Below are positions 1 through 7,959 of a stretch of 64,000 nt of DNA, in pieces. Position 1 is the first letter of the stretch. Each line of letters starts with the position of its first letter. The stretch spans positions 186,001 through 250,000 of the forward strand of contig NZ_JAGHRE010000009.1 in NCBI RefSeq assembly GCF_017743935.1, written 5' to 3'. This stretch comes from Tropicibacter sp. R16_0. Its GTDB lineage: Bacteria > Pseudomonadota > Alphaproteobacteria > Rhodobacterales > Rhodobacteraceae. Below the pieces are notes generated by a model. That model did no database searches and was not told the origin of the DNA. It saw only the letters and a program-made list of their open reading frames with translations. Both the position numbers and the translations under genes were made by a program.

Positions 1-53
1 GGTTTGTCAAACTCGGCGCGGGGCATGACATAGTGCTGCTCGTGACCAGCCAT
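1..53 (-). CDS. ribH: 6,7-dimethyl-8-ribityllumazine synthase, N-terminal fragment
   Basis: Only the first 17 codons are in the window; the gene runs off the left edge. The peptide begins MAGHEQHYVMPRAEFDK, which resembles the start of lumazine synthases of Rhodobacteraceae. The enzyme condenses 5-amino-6-ribitylaminouracil with dihydroxybutanone phosphate, the product of the ribB gene just upstream. A strong AAGGAG ribosome-binding site overlaps the ribB stop codon and lies 9 bases before the ATG, so the two genes are very likely translated from one mRNA. The identification rests on this short peptide plus gene context. Confidence 0.75.
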   Translation of the reverse strand, partial: MAGHEQHYVMPRAEFDK

Positions 54-59
54 TGGCGG

Positions 60-1193
60 TTACTCCTTGTCCAACCGGCTGGTGCCGGTGATTTCCAAAC
101 CATAAGCATCCAGCCCCACGACGTTCGGCGCGGGCGAATTGGTCATCAACTCCAGCTTGCTCAGGCCCAAGGACGACAGGATTTGTGCCCCCAAGCCATA
201 TTGGCGCAGCACTTTGGTTGACACCTCTTGCCCGACGCCGCCTTCGGTTTTCACAGCGTGATCCACATCGCGCAGCAAAACCACGACACCGCGCCCCTCT
301 TCGGCAATGCGTTTCATCGCGGTGCCCAGCTTGCCCGCGCGTTTGGCGCCGCCAATGGCCAGAACATCGCGCATCGCGTTGAGCACATGCATCCGTACCA
401 GCACCGGTTTGTCACCAGAGATATCGCCCTTGATCATGGCAATATGTTCGTCGCCATGCGTTTCATCGCGGTAAATGCGCATGGTCCAATCGCCGCCAAA
501 TTCGCTGTTGACGGTTTCCTCGTCCATGATGCGAACCAGATTGTCGTTGCGGCGGCGATAGGCGATCAGGTCACTGATGGTGCCGATTTTCAGCCCGTGC
601 TTCTGAGCAAATGCCACCAGTTCCGGCAGGCGCGACATGGTGCCGTCTTCGTTCATGATCTCGCAGATCACGCCCGAGGGGTTCAGACCTGCCAGGCGGC
701 TCACATCCACTGCCGCTTCGGTATGACCCGCGCGGACCAGGACCCCACCGTCGCGTGCGCGCAGCGGGAAAACATGACCAGGCGTGGCAATATCTGCGCC
801 GCTCTTGCCCGCATCGATGGCCACAGCCACCGTGCGTGCGCGATCATGGGCCGAGATGCCAGTGCTCACGCCCTCTCGCGCCTCGATCGAGATGGTAAAG
901 GCGGTTTCATGGCGGGACGAGTTGTTGGTCGACATCAGCTCCAACCCCAGCGAGTCGACGCGCTCTTCGGTCAGGGTCAGACAGATCAGTCCGCGCCCAT
1001 GTTTGGCCATGAAGTTGATCGCCTCGGGCGTCGCCATCTGAGCGGGGATGACCAGATCGCCTTCGTTTTCGCGGTCTTCGTGGTCGATCAGGATGAACAT
1101 CCGGCCGTTCCGGGCTTCGTTGATGATCTCGTCGATTGGCGAGATCGCATCGCTCCAGGTGGATTCGACGGGTCCGGGTGTTTCAAAGCTCAT
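60..1193 (-). CDS. ribB: 3,4-dihydroxy-2-butanone-4-phosphate synthase with degenerate GTP cyclohydrolase II-like domain (RibBX type)
   Basis: A 377-residue two-domain protein. The first ~205 residues are a complete RibB domain, with the acidic loop DHEDRENEGD and the HTEAAVD segment, and make dihydroxybutanone phosphate from ribulose 5-phosphate. The C-terminal ~170 residues are laid out like GTP cyclohydrolase II (RibA) but lack the zinc-binding cysteines: the usual R-H-S-E-C...CDC stretch reads RMHVLNAMRDVLAIGG, and the later part has no RxEGRGIGL motif. This is the known RibBX architecture, where the second domain is thought to be catalytically dead, so a separate ribA is expected elsewhere. 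The ATG at 1193 was chosen because MSFETPG leads directly into the RibB fold; 52 further upstream codons are open but look non-coding. Confidence 0.93.
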   Translation of the reverse strand: MSFETPGPVESTWSDAISPIDEIINEARNGRMFILIDHEDRENEGDLVIPAQMATPEAINFMAKHGRGLICLTLTEERVDSLGLELMSTNNSSRHETAFTISIEAREGVSTGISAHDRARTVAVAIDAGKSGADIATPGHVFPLRARDGGVLVRAGHTEAAVDVSRLAGLNPSGVICEIMNEDGTMSRLPELVAFAQKHGLKIGTISDLIAYRRRNDNLVRIMDEETVNSEFGGDWTMRIYRDETHGDEHIAMIKGDISGDKPVLVRMHVLNAMRDVLAIGGAKRAGKLGTAMKRIAEEGRGVVVLLRDVDHAVKTEGGVGQEVSTKVLRQYGLGAQILSSLGLSKLELMTNSPAPNVVGLDAYGLEITGTSRLDKE

Positions 1194-1336
1194 TGCACGG
1201 CCTTTCGAGGAGAAGTGTTTGACAGGCGAAATACCCCACTCACACGGCAATTGCGAGTCATTAGCCGCCCTTCTAGAGTGAACGTAACGCACCGTCGGTG
1301 TGTTAGCGTACCAACAAAACAGCGAAGAGGTGCGGA

Positions 1337-2392
1337 ATGCAGGTTTCACGCATGATCACGGCCGTTGAGGCCCACGCCGAGGGCGAACCGGGCCGCGTCA
1401 TAACGGGTGGTATGCCGCATATGCCGGGCAACACCGTGTTCGAGAAAATGCAGTGGATGCAGGAACATGCGGATGACATCCGTCTGATGATGCTGCGCGA
1501 GCCGCGCGGGCATCCGGCGCTCTGCTGCAATGTATTGGTACCGCCATGTGACCCCCGCGCCGATGCCGGGTTCATCATCATGGAGCAAACCGAATACCCA
1601 CCCATGTCGGGTTCCAACACGATTTGCGTGGTCACCGTTCTGCTCGAGACGGGAATCCTGCCCATGGTCGAGCCTGTGACCGAGCTGACGCTGGAATCGC
1701 CTGCGGGCCTTTTGCGGGTCAAGGCGACCTGTCAGGGTGGCAAGGTAACACGGGTCGAGTTTCGCAATGTTCCAGCTTTTGCCGTGCATCTGGACGCGAC
1801 GATTGAGGTGCCGGGCCTGGGCAAGGTCGTGGTCGATGTAGCCTGGGGCGGGATGTTCTTTGTCCTGGCGCAGGCCGACCAGTTCGGGCTGGATCTGGTG
1901 CCGGAAAACGGCGCCCGTATCGTGAAACTGTCCGAGGCGCTGCGTGCGGCCTGCGCGGAACAACTGCCGGTAGTCCACCCCGAAAATCCGGCCATCACCG
2001 GCCCGACAATCACCAACCTCTACGCCGATCCGATTGCACCGGGAACAGACGGGTTGGGCGCGATCACGGTTTCCACCGGGGCGTTCGACCCGGAACGGCC
2101 AGAGGCTTTGACAGGTATCCTCGACCGCTCTCCGTGCGGCACCGGCACCTGCGCCAAAATGGCGGTTTTGCACGCCAAAGGGTTGCTTGAGATCGGGCAG
2201 GATTATGTGAACGCAGGACCTATGGGTACCACTTTCACAGGGCGGATTGTCGAGACCACGCAGGTTGGGCCCTACCCGGCTATTGTGCCGACCCTGTCGG
2301 GACAAGGCTGGATCTATGGCACTGCGAATTGGAGTCGCGACCCTTCGGACCCGTTTCCCAGCGGCTACACCATCGGCGATATCTGGGGCTAA
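1337..2392 (+). CDS. proline racemase-family enzyme (4-hydroxyproline epimerase or trans-3-hydroxyproline dehydratase type)
   Basis: A 351-residue member of the proline racemase superfamily, transcribed away from ribB. The second catalytic motif is intact (DRSPCGTGT, Cys267). The first motif reads PPMSGSNT, so Ser91 stands where true racemases and most epimerases have Cys (MCGH). In this superfamily replacement of the first Cys by Ser or Thr goes with hydroxyproline dehydratase or other non-racemase activity, so proline racemase itself is unlikely. An AAGAGG ribosome-binding site precedes the ATG at 1337; an in-frame ATG at 1352 (MITAVEAH) is the more conserved-looking start. No other hydroxyproline genes are adjacent, so the substrate cannot be fixed from context. 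Confidence 0.82.
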   Translation: MQVSRMITAVEAHAEGEPGRVITGGMPHMPGNTVFEKMQWMQEHADDIRLMMLREPRGHPALCCNVLVPPCDPRADAGFIIMEQTEYPPMSGSNTICVVTVLLETGILPMVEPVTELTLESPAGLLRVKATCQGGKVTRVEFRNVPAFAVHLDATIEVPGLGKVVVDVAWGGMFFVLAQADQFGLDLVPENGARIVKLSEALRAACAEQLPVVHPENPAITGPTITNLYADPIAPGTDGLGAITVSTGAFDPERPEALTGILDRSPCGTGTCAKMAVLHAKGLLEIGQDYVNAGPMGTTFTGRIVETTQVGPYPAIVPTLSGQGWIYGTANWSRDPSDPFPSGYTIGDIWG

Positions 2393-2570
2393 GCGTACGT
2401 GATCCGGAAGGGCTCCCGCGCCCGCGCAGACCTGACTGCGTCAGCTCCGCGAACGGCCTTGGGCCGAGCGCCTCGCCTACCGGCTCGGCGCGGTCCCGCC
2501 TGTTGCGGATGTCACGTGCCCGCCGCCGACGTCAGTTTTGCTTGAGCCTGAGGGCAGCAAGATGCGCCCG

Positions 2571-2654
2571 CCGCCGCGCGCAGCGCGGCGGCCCGGCCCA
2601 ACGGGAGGAGGTTTTTCCGCAAGGAAAAATTGACGACGGGCGGGAGTGCCCCCG
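2571..2654 (+). repeat. structured extragenic repeat, copy A
   Basis: The element is a 9-bp GC stem with a 3-base loop (2571-2591), a fixed block GCCCGGCCCAACGGGAGGAG (2591-2610), a 7-bp stem TTTTTCC/GGAAAAA closed by a GCAA tetraloop (2612-2629), and a second fixed block GACGACGGGCGGGAGTGCCC (2632-2651, plus CCG). Copy B at 28332-28411 has the same blocks but different, still complementary, stem sequences. It lies between the stop of a plus-strand gene and the stop of ribE, where it could mark a 3' end. I do not recognise the family. Confidence 0.8.
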
Positions 2655-2678
2655 TGATCCGCAGAACGTCAGAGACGG

Positions 2679-3266
2679 TCAGGACATCTCGTTCAGTCGC
2701 GCCACATAGCGAGCCAGGGTATCAATCTCGAGGTTGATGCGGTCTCCCACAGCAACATCGCCCCAGGTCGTCACCTCTTTGGTGTGCGGGATGAAGTTGA
2801 TACCGAAGTCGCAGCCGTCGACCTCGTTCACGGTCAGGGACGTCCCGTTCAACGCCACCGAGCCCTTGGGCGCGATGAAGCGCGCCAGCGCCTCGGGGGC
2901 CCGCAGTGTCACACGGGTGCTGTCGCCCTCATCCACCATCGCCACCACCTCGGCCACGCCGTCCACGTGACCGGATACGATATGGCCGCCCAACTCGTCG
3001 CCGACTTTCAAGGCGCGTTCCAGGTTCACGCGGCGCCCCACGGCCCAGGCATCGAGGTTGGTCTTGTCCACCGTCTCGGCGCTCACCTGCACGTCGTACC
3101 AGTCGGGCCCTAGCGCGATGACAGTCAGGCACACACCGTCGCTGGCGATCGAGGCGCCGATGTCGATGCCCTTGGTGTCATACCCGGTGCGAATGCGCGC
3201 CCGCAGATCGCCCTGCTGTTCCAGTTCGGCCACGGTTCCGACGTCAGTGATGATCCCGGTAAACAT
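2679..3266 (-). CDS. ribE: riboflavin synthase alpha subunit
   Basis: A 195-residue protein with the two tandem lumazine-binding barrels of riboflavin synthase. It begins MFTGIITDVG, the hallmark N-terminus, has SDGVCLTV in the first barrel and LNGTSLTVNEVD in the equivalent place of the second. It converts two 6,7-dimethyl-8-ribityllumazine molecules to riboflavin plus the RibD/RibH pathway pyrimidine. In many relatives ribE sits directly behind ribD and before ribB; here capsule and amidohydrolase genes separate it from ribD and an amino-acid racemase-family gene separates it from ribB, so it probably needs its own promoter in 3267-3428. Confidence 0.95.
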   Translation of the reverse strand: MFTGIITDVGTVAELEQQGDLRARIRTGYDTKGIDIGASIASDGVCLTVIALGPDWYDVQVSAETVDKTNLDAWAVGRRVNLERALKVGDELGGHIVSGHVDGVAEVVAMVDEGDSTRVTLRAPEALARFIAPKGSVALNGTSLTVNEVDGCDFGINFIPHTKEVTTWGDVAVGDRINLEIDTLARYVARLNEMS

Positions 3267-3428
3267 TTCATTTGCCTCTGCATGCCTAAATCAGCACCTG
3301 ACGTAACGGTCTGTTTCCTGCGCGACAAGCCCCCGCTGCTTGCTCTGACGCAACGCGAGAGCCATAGTTTTGCCCGAAACATCCGCTAAAGGGGAAACAA
3401 CAGGCCATCCCGGCCCAAAGGACGTAAA

Positions 3429-4721
3429 ATGCCAGCAGCGGCAAAATCTCAACGCGTGTTCCTGTTTTTGCAGGGTCCCCATGGGCCGTTCTTCAACGCG
3501 CTTGGCCGGATGCTGCGCGCCGCCGGGGTCGAGGTTTGGCGCGTGGGCTTCAACGCAGGCGACCGCGCCTTCTGGTTTCATCCGAAAAGCTACATTCCCT
3601 ATCGCGGCTCCCCGGACGAATGGTCTGACACATTTACGCAACTGCTCGATGCCCGTGGTGTGACCGACATCGTGCTTTATGGCGACACCCGCCCGATCCA
3701 CGCCAAGGCGGTCGAGATTGCAAAAGCGCGCGGATTGACGGTGCATGTCTTCGAAGAGGGCTATATGCGGCCCTATTGGGTGACCTACGAGCGTGACGGT
3801 TCAAACGGCAATTCGCGGCTGATGGACATGTCCATCGCCGAGATGCAAACCGCGCTGGAGTTGTCGGACATGGAGGCGCCTCTGCCTCCGTCCCATTGGG
3901 GCGACACCCGGCATCACGTATTCTACGGCGCGCTCTATCATTGGTTCGTGATGTTCCGGAACGGGGATTATCGCAACTTCAAGCCGCACCGCGACCTGAC
4001 AGTCACCAAGGAATTTCAACTCTACCTCAAACGGCTGCTTCTGATGCCCGCCCATTGGGCCGAGCGTGGGTTGGCCACCTGGCGCGTGCGCAACGGCGGC
4101 TTTCCCTATCACCTCGCGCTTTTGCAATTGGAACACGACAGCTCGTTCCAGATGCATTCGCCGTTTTCCACCATGACCGAGTTTCTGGCCGAGATGTTCG
4201 AGGGCTTTGCCGCAGGCGCGCCGCAGCATCACCACCTGGTGGTCAAGGCGCATCCGCTCGAAGACGGCCGTGTTCCGATCAAGCGCGAGGTCAAGCGCCT
4301 GGCCAAGCTGCACGGGCTTGTGGGGCGCGTACACTATGTACGCGGCGGCAAACTGGCGCGCCTGCTCAATGATGCGCGGACCGCAGTCACCGTGAACTCG
4401 ACCGCCGGGCAGCAGGTGCTTTGGCGCGGCATCCCGCTCAAGGTCTTTGGCCGCGCGGTCTATGCCAAACCCGAATTTGTCTCGGATCAGCCGTTGCGCG
4501 ACTTTTTTGCCGGCGCCAGCCGCCCGGACAATCGCGCCTACAAGGATTATCGTCGCTACTTGCTGGAAACCAGCCAGGTGCCCGGGGGATTTTACTCCCT
4601 GAAGGGGCGCCGCCAATTGCTGCGCCAGGTGGTGGACATGATGTTATCCGCAGACGATCCATACGACGCGCTCAAGTCCGGGACAGCGGCACCAAGGCAA
4701 CAGTTGCGTCTCGTGAACTGA
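3429..4721 (+). CDS. kpsS: capsular polysaccharide export/Kdo-transferase protein, KpsS-like
   Basis: A 430-residue protein of the Capsule_synth (KpsC/KpsS) family. Recognisable stretches are the N-terminal VFLFLQGPHGPFF, the central VHVFEEGYMRPYWVT, and VNSTAGQQVLWRGIPLKVFG near the C-terminus (split here only by reading). In group 2 capsules KpsS adds the first beta-Kdo residue to the lipid acceptor, and KpsC extends the linker. It acts at the cytoplasmic face of the inner membrane. AAGGA lies 6 bases before the ATG. It heads a three-gene plus-strand cassette with the Wza/KpsD-like lipoprotein and kpsC; no kpsM/kpsT exporter is in the window. Confidence 0.87.
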   Translation: MPAAAKSQRVFLFLQGPHGPFFNALGRMLRAAGVEVWRVGFNAGDRAFWFHPKSYIPYRGSPDEWSDTFTQLLDARGVTDIVLYGDTRPIHAKAVEIAKARGLTVHVFEEGYMRPYWVTYERDGSNGNSRLMDMSIAEMQTALELSDMEAPLPPSHWGDTRHHVFYGALYHWFVMFRNGDYRNFKPHRDLTVTKEFQLYLKRLLLMPAHWAERGLATWRVRNGGFPYHLALLQLEHDSSFQMHSPFSTMTEFLAEMFEGFAAGAPQHHHLVVKAHPLEDGRVPIKREVKRLAKLHGLVGRVHYVRGGKLARLLNDARTAVTVNSTAGQQVLWRGIPLKVFGRAVYAKPEFVSDQPLRDFFAGASRPDNRAYKDYRRYLLETSQVPGGFYSLKGRRQLLRQVVDMMLSADDPYDALKSGTAAPRQQLRLVN

Positions 4722-4817
4722 AAGACACAAGACCTAGGACTGGATTTTTGCCCCGGATTCCGATAGGTTGTTAAAAAAAACTCAGGCAGAATAACAATAG
4801 GTCGAGGAGACCGAGCA

Positions 4818-5951
4818 GTGAAATCCATGTCCGTCCGTTGGGCGAAGCCCGTTGCCGTGTTGGCCGCGATTGGAATCGTGGCCTCGTGTTCGTTGCCCAA
4901 GGTAGGCCCGAACAAACGTGAAATCTTTGCCGGTTCGGTGCAAAAAGAAGGCGATGCCTTTATCGTTGCCGTCAACGACCGGGTGACCCGTGCCACCGCC
5001 GTTGTTCCCGCGCTTGGCTTTTCCAGCGGGTTCCAGAACGCATCGACCCTGACATCCGACACCATCCGACCCGGCGACGTGCTGGGCCTGACCGTCTGGG
5101 AAAACGTTGATGACGGCCTGTTGGCGGGCGAGGCTGCAAACTCGACGGTCCTTGAAGAAGTTCAGGTCGACAGCGCAGGTTTCATCTTTGTGCCTTATGC
5201 GGGTCGCATCCGCGCCTCGGGCAACACGCCCGAGCAGCTGCGCGAGATGATCACCGCGAAACTGGAAGACCAGACACCCGACCCCCAGGTGCAGGTGCGC
5301 CGTCTGGCGGGCGACGGATCAACCGTATCGCTGGTTGGCGCCGTTGGCGCGCAGGGCATTTATCCCATCGAGCGTCCGACGCGCACCTTGGGGACGATGT
5401 TGGCGCAGGCGGGCGGCGTAACCATCCAGCCTGACATTGCCCAAGTCACGGTGATCCGCGGCAACCAGCAAGGGCAAATCTGGTTCCAGGATCTGTTCGA
5501 CAACCCGCAACTGGACATCGCTTTGCGCGGTGGAGATCGCATTCTGGTCGAAGAAGACACCCGCTCGTTCACGGCCCTGGGGGCCACAAACGCGCAGGCA
5601 CGTGTTCCTTTCGAAACACAGGATCTGTCGGCTCTGGAAGCCATTGCACAGGTCGGCGGCCTGATCTCGATCGCATCTGACCCCACCGGCGTCTTTGTCT
5701 TCCGCAACGAGCCTGCCGAAGTGGCAGGCCAGGTCTTGGGTCGCGACGACCTGCAAGGGGCGCAGCGCATGGTCTATGTGCTGAACTTGACCCAACCCAA
5801 CGGCCTGTTCGTTGCACGTGACTTTGTCATTCGCGACGAAGACACCCTCTATGTCACCGAGGCACCTTATGCGCAGTGGACCAAGACCATCTCGCTCATT
5901 TCAGGCGGCCTGACACCGCTGGCCAACTTGCAGACCATCGCCGGCGGCTAA
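4818..5951 (+). CDS. outer-membrane polysaccharide export lipoprotein (Wza/KpsD-like)
   Basis: A 377-residue lipoprotein. The N-terminus has a basic start, a hydrophobic core and a lipobox ending VASC, which puts the lipidated cysteine at about residue 24. A polysaccharide-export domain follows (around residues 75-165, including TIRPGDVLGLTVWE and GFIFVPYAGRI), then SLBB-like repeats (VSLVGAVGAQGIYPIERPTR and later units). It should form the outer-membrane channel through which capsule leaves the cell. The GTG start has a GAGGAGA site 8 bases upstream; an ATG three codons later is possible. It lies 96 bases after kpsS and 4 bases before kpsC. Confidence 0.87.
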   Translation: MKSMSVRWAKPVAVLAAIGIVASCSLPKVGPNKREIFAGSVQKEGDAFIVAVNDRVTRATAVVPALGFSSGFQNASTLTSDTIRPGDVLGLTVWENVDDGLLAGEAANSTVLEEVQVDSAGFIFVPYAGRIRASGNTPEQLREMITAKLEDQTPDPQVQVRRLAGDGSTVSLVGAVGAQGIYPIERPTRTLGTMLAQAGGVTIQPDIAQVTVIRGNQQGQIWFQDLFDNPQLDIALRGGDRILVEEDTRSFTALGATNAQARVPFETQDLSALEAIAQVGGLISIASDPTGVFVFRNEPAEVAGQVLGRDDLQGAQRMVYVLNLTQPNGLFVARDFVIRDEDTLYVTEAPYAQWTKTISLISGGLTPLANLQTIAGG

Positions 5952-5955
5952 CCTG

Positions 5956-7956
5956 ATGATCCCAGGTCACACCGACACAGCCGAGAGCCCCCGCTCTCGG
6001 CTGTTTGTGTATAACGGGGGCTTTGTCTGGCAAAAGCGACTGAGGCGCATCCTGTCGCTGGCTGGATATGACCTGCGGCTTGGCGTGCCCAAGGACGGTG
6101 ACCTGGTCGGCATCTGGGGTGATAGCCCCACGGCGCATCGGGGCCGTGCCATGGCAGACAAACATAGCGCCCCCTTGGTGCGGGTCGAAGACGCGTTTCT
6201 GCGCTCGCTTCACCCCGGCCGTGCTGGAGAGCCCCCATTGGGGCTCATGCTCGACCACTCGGGGGTGCATTTCGATCCGAGCGTGCCCTCTGACCTGGAA
6301 CAACTTCTCACCACGCACCCGCTGGATGACACCGCCCTGTTGAATCGCGCGCGTAACTCGATGGCGCGGATGAAAGACAGTCACCTAAGCAAGTATTCCG
6401 GATTCGATCCGACGACCCCCGTGCCCGATCCCGGCTATGTCCTGGTGGTGGACCAGACCCGCGATGACGCGTCAGTGCGTGCCAGCAACGGCAGCGATGC
6501 CCTGTTCCGCGAAATGCTTGTCTTCGCGCAAGAGGAACACCCCGGCGCACCTGTGGTGATCAAAACCCACCCTGAGACGACTGCCGGGTATCGCCCCGGA
6601 TACTATTCCGATCAGGACGCCTCTGACCGGGTTCACCTGCTGCGCGATCCCGTCAGCCCCTGGGCCCTGCTCGAAGGGGCGGTTGGGGTCTATACCCTGT
6701 CTTCGCAACTGGGGTTCGAGGCGATCATTGCAGGCCACAAACCGCGCGTCTTCGGGCAGCCGTTTTACGCGGGTTGGGGCCTGACAGCCGACGAATTTCC
6801 GGTACCGCGCCGCCAGCGCAAGCTGACCAGGGCGCAGCTGTTTGCCGCCGCCATGATCCTGGCCCCGACCTGGTATGATCCCTATCGCAATCAACTCTGC
6901 GAGCTGGAGGACGTTATGGCCACGCTCGAGGCGCAGGCGCGGGCTTGGCGGCAGGACCACCGCGGCTGGGTCGCCAGCGGTATGCGCCTGTGGAAGCGCA
7001 AGCCCCTACAAGCTTTCTTTGGGCAACAGAAAAAGCTGGTGTTTGATGAGGCGCCAAGTGATCTGCAGGAACGCGCACATATGGTCTGGGCCGGGCGTGC
7101 AGACGATCAAAGCAACGCCGTGCGGGTCGAAGACGGGTTCCTGCGCTCGCGCGGTTTGGGGGCCGAGCTGGTGCCGCCCTTGTCACTGGTGACCGACGAT
7201 CTGGGCATATACTATGATCCGACGCGCCCCAGCAGGCTTGAGGCGCTAATCGCCGAACGCGCAACGTTGCGCCCCGATCAACAGCTGCGCGCGGAACGGT
7301 TGATCACCACACTGACCCGCAAACGGTTGAGCAAGTACAATCTGGGTGGCGCAATCCCCACCCTGCCCGATGGTCCCCGCATTCTGGTTCCGGGTCAGGT
7401 CGAAGACGACGCCTCGATCCGCAAGGGAACAAGCGCGGTACAGACCAATCTGGCGTTGCTGGAGCGGGTCCGGGCCGAGAACCCCGACGCCATTGTCGTC
7501 TACAAACCGCACCCGGATGTCGAGGCGGGCCTGCGCACTGGGGATGTTGATGCCCGCGATCTGGCCGATATGATCGCGTCAGATGCCGATCCCACCGCCC
7601 TATTGGACCAAGTGCAAGAGGTCTGGACCATGACCTCGCTTCTGGGGTTCGAGGCACTGTTGCGCGGCGTACAGGTCACCACCCTGGGCGCACCGTTCTA
7701 TGCAGGTTGGGGGCTGACACGTGATTTGGGCGGCGTTCCTGCCCGACGTGCGGCACAGCCGGATCTGGCCGGTCTGGTTCATGCCGCATTGATCGACTAT
7801 CCGCGCTACTTTGATCCCGTCACCGGACAGCCCTGCCCGGTTGAGGTTGTGGTAGATCGGCTGGCCACCGGAACGGTTCCGCATCCCGGGTTGGCCAACC
7901 GGCTTTTGTCGAAACTGCAGGGGGCATTTGCCACCTACGCCCATCTTTGGCGCTGA
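5956..7956 (+). CDS. kpsC: capsular polysaccharide beta-Kdo transferase, KpsC-like
   Basis: A 666-residue protein built from two tandem Capsule_synth domains, the usual KpsC size and plan. Both halves carry the same motifs: VRVEDAFLRS and VRVEDGFLRS near the start, LSKYSGF and LSKYNLG in the middle, and FYAGWGLT in each C-terminal part. KpsC alternates beta-2,4 and beta-2,7 Kdo addition to build the capsule's linker on phosphatidylglycerol. The first ~15 codons before RLFVYNGG are outside the conserved fold and contain a perfect 12-bp hairpin, so the true start might lie a little downstream. It meets a minus-strand gene tail to tail with a 3-base gap. Confidence 0.9.
   Translation: MIPGHTDTAESPRSRLFVYNGGFVWQKRLRRILSLAGYDLRLGVPKDGDLVGIWGDSPTAHRGRAMADKHSAPLVRVEDAFLRSLHPGRAGEPPLGLMLDHSGVHFDPSVPSDLEQLLTTHPLDDTALLNRARNSMARMKDSHLSKYSGFDPTTPVPDPGYVLVVDQTRDDASVRASNGSDALFREMLVFAQEEHPGAPVVIKTHPETTAGYRPGYYSDQDASDRVHLLRDPVSPWALLEGAVGVYTLSSQLGFEAIIAGHKPRVFGQPFYAGWGLTADEFPVPRRQRKLTRAQLFAAAMILAPTWYDPYRNQLCELEDVMATLEAQARAWRQDHRGWVASGMRLWKRKPLQAFFGQQKKLVFDEAPSDLQERAHMVWAGRADDQSNAVRVEDGFLRSRGLGAELVPPLSLVTDDLGIYYDPTRPSRLEALIAERATLRPDQQLRAERLITTLTRKRLSKYNLGGAIPTLPDGPRILVPGQVEDDASIRKGTSAVQTNLALLERVRAENPDAIVVYKPHPDVEAGLRTGDVDARDLADMIASDADPTALLDQVQEVWTMTSLLGFEALLRGVQVTTLGAPFYAGWGLTRDLGGVPARRAAQPDLAGLVHAALIDYPRYFDPVTGQPCPVEVVVDRLATGTVPHPGLANRLLSKLQGAFATYAHLWR
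5977..6010 (+). terminator. terminator-like hairpin at the kpsD-like/kpsC junction
   Basis: ACAGCCGAGAGC (5977-5988) and GCTCTCGGCTGT (5993-6004) form a perfect 12-bp stem with a CCCC loop, followed by TTGTGT. It starts 26 bases after the stop of the lipoprotein gene and lies inside the first codons of the kpsC reading frame. It could be a partial terminator or an mRNA-stability hairpin that sets the ratio of export channel to glycosyltransferase. The T-run is short, so termination would probably be incomplete. Confidence 0.55.
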
Positions 7957-7959
7957 ATG

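Noticed and set aside
1194-1336. Possible FMN riboswitch upstream of ribB
   Set aside because: The conserved RFN core was searched for by eye and is absent; the gap is too short.
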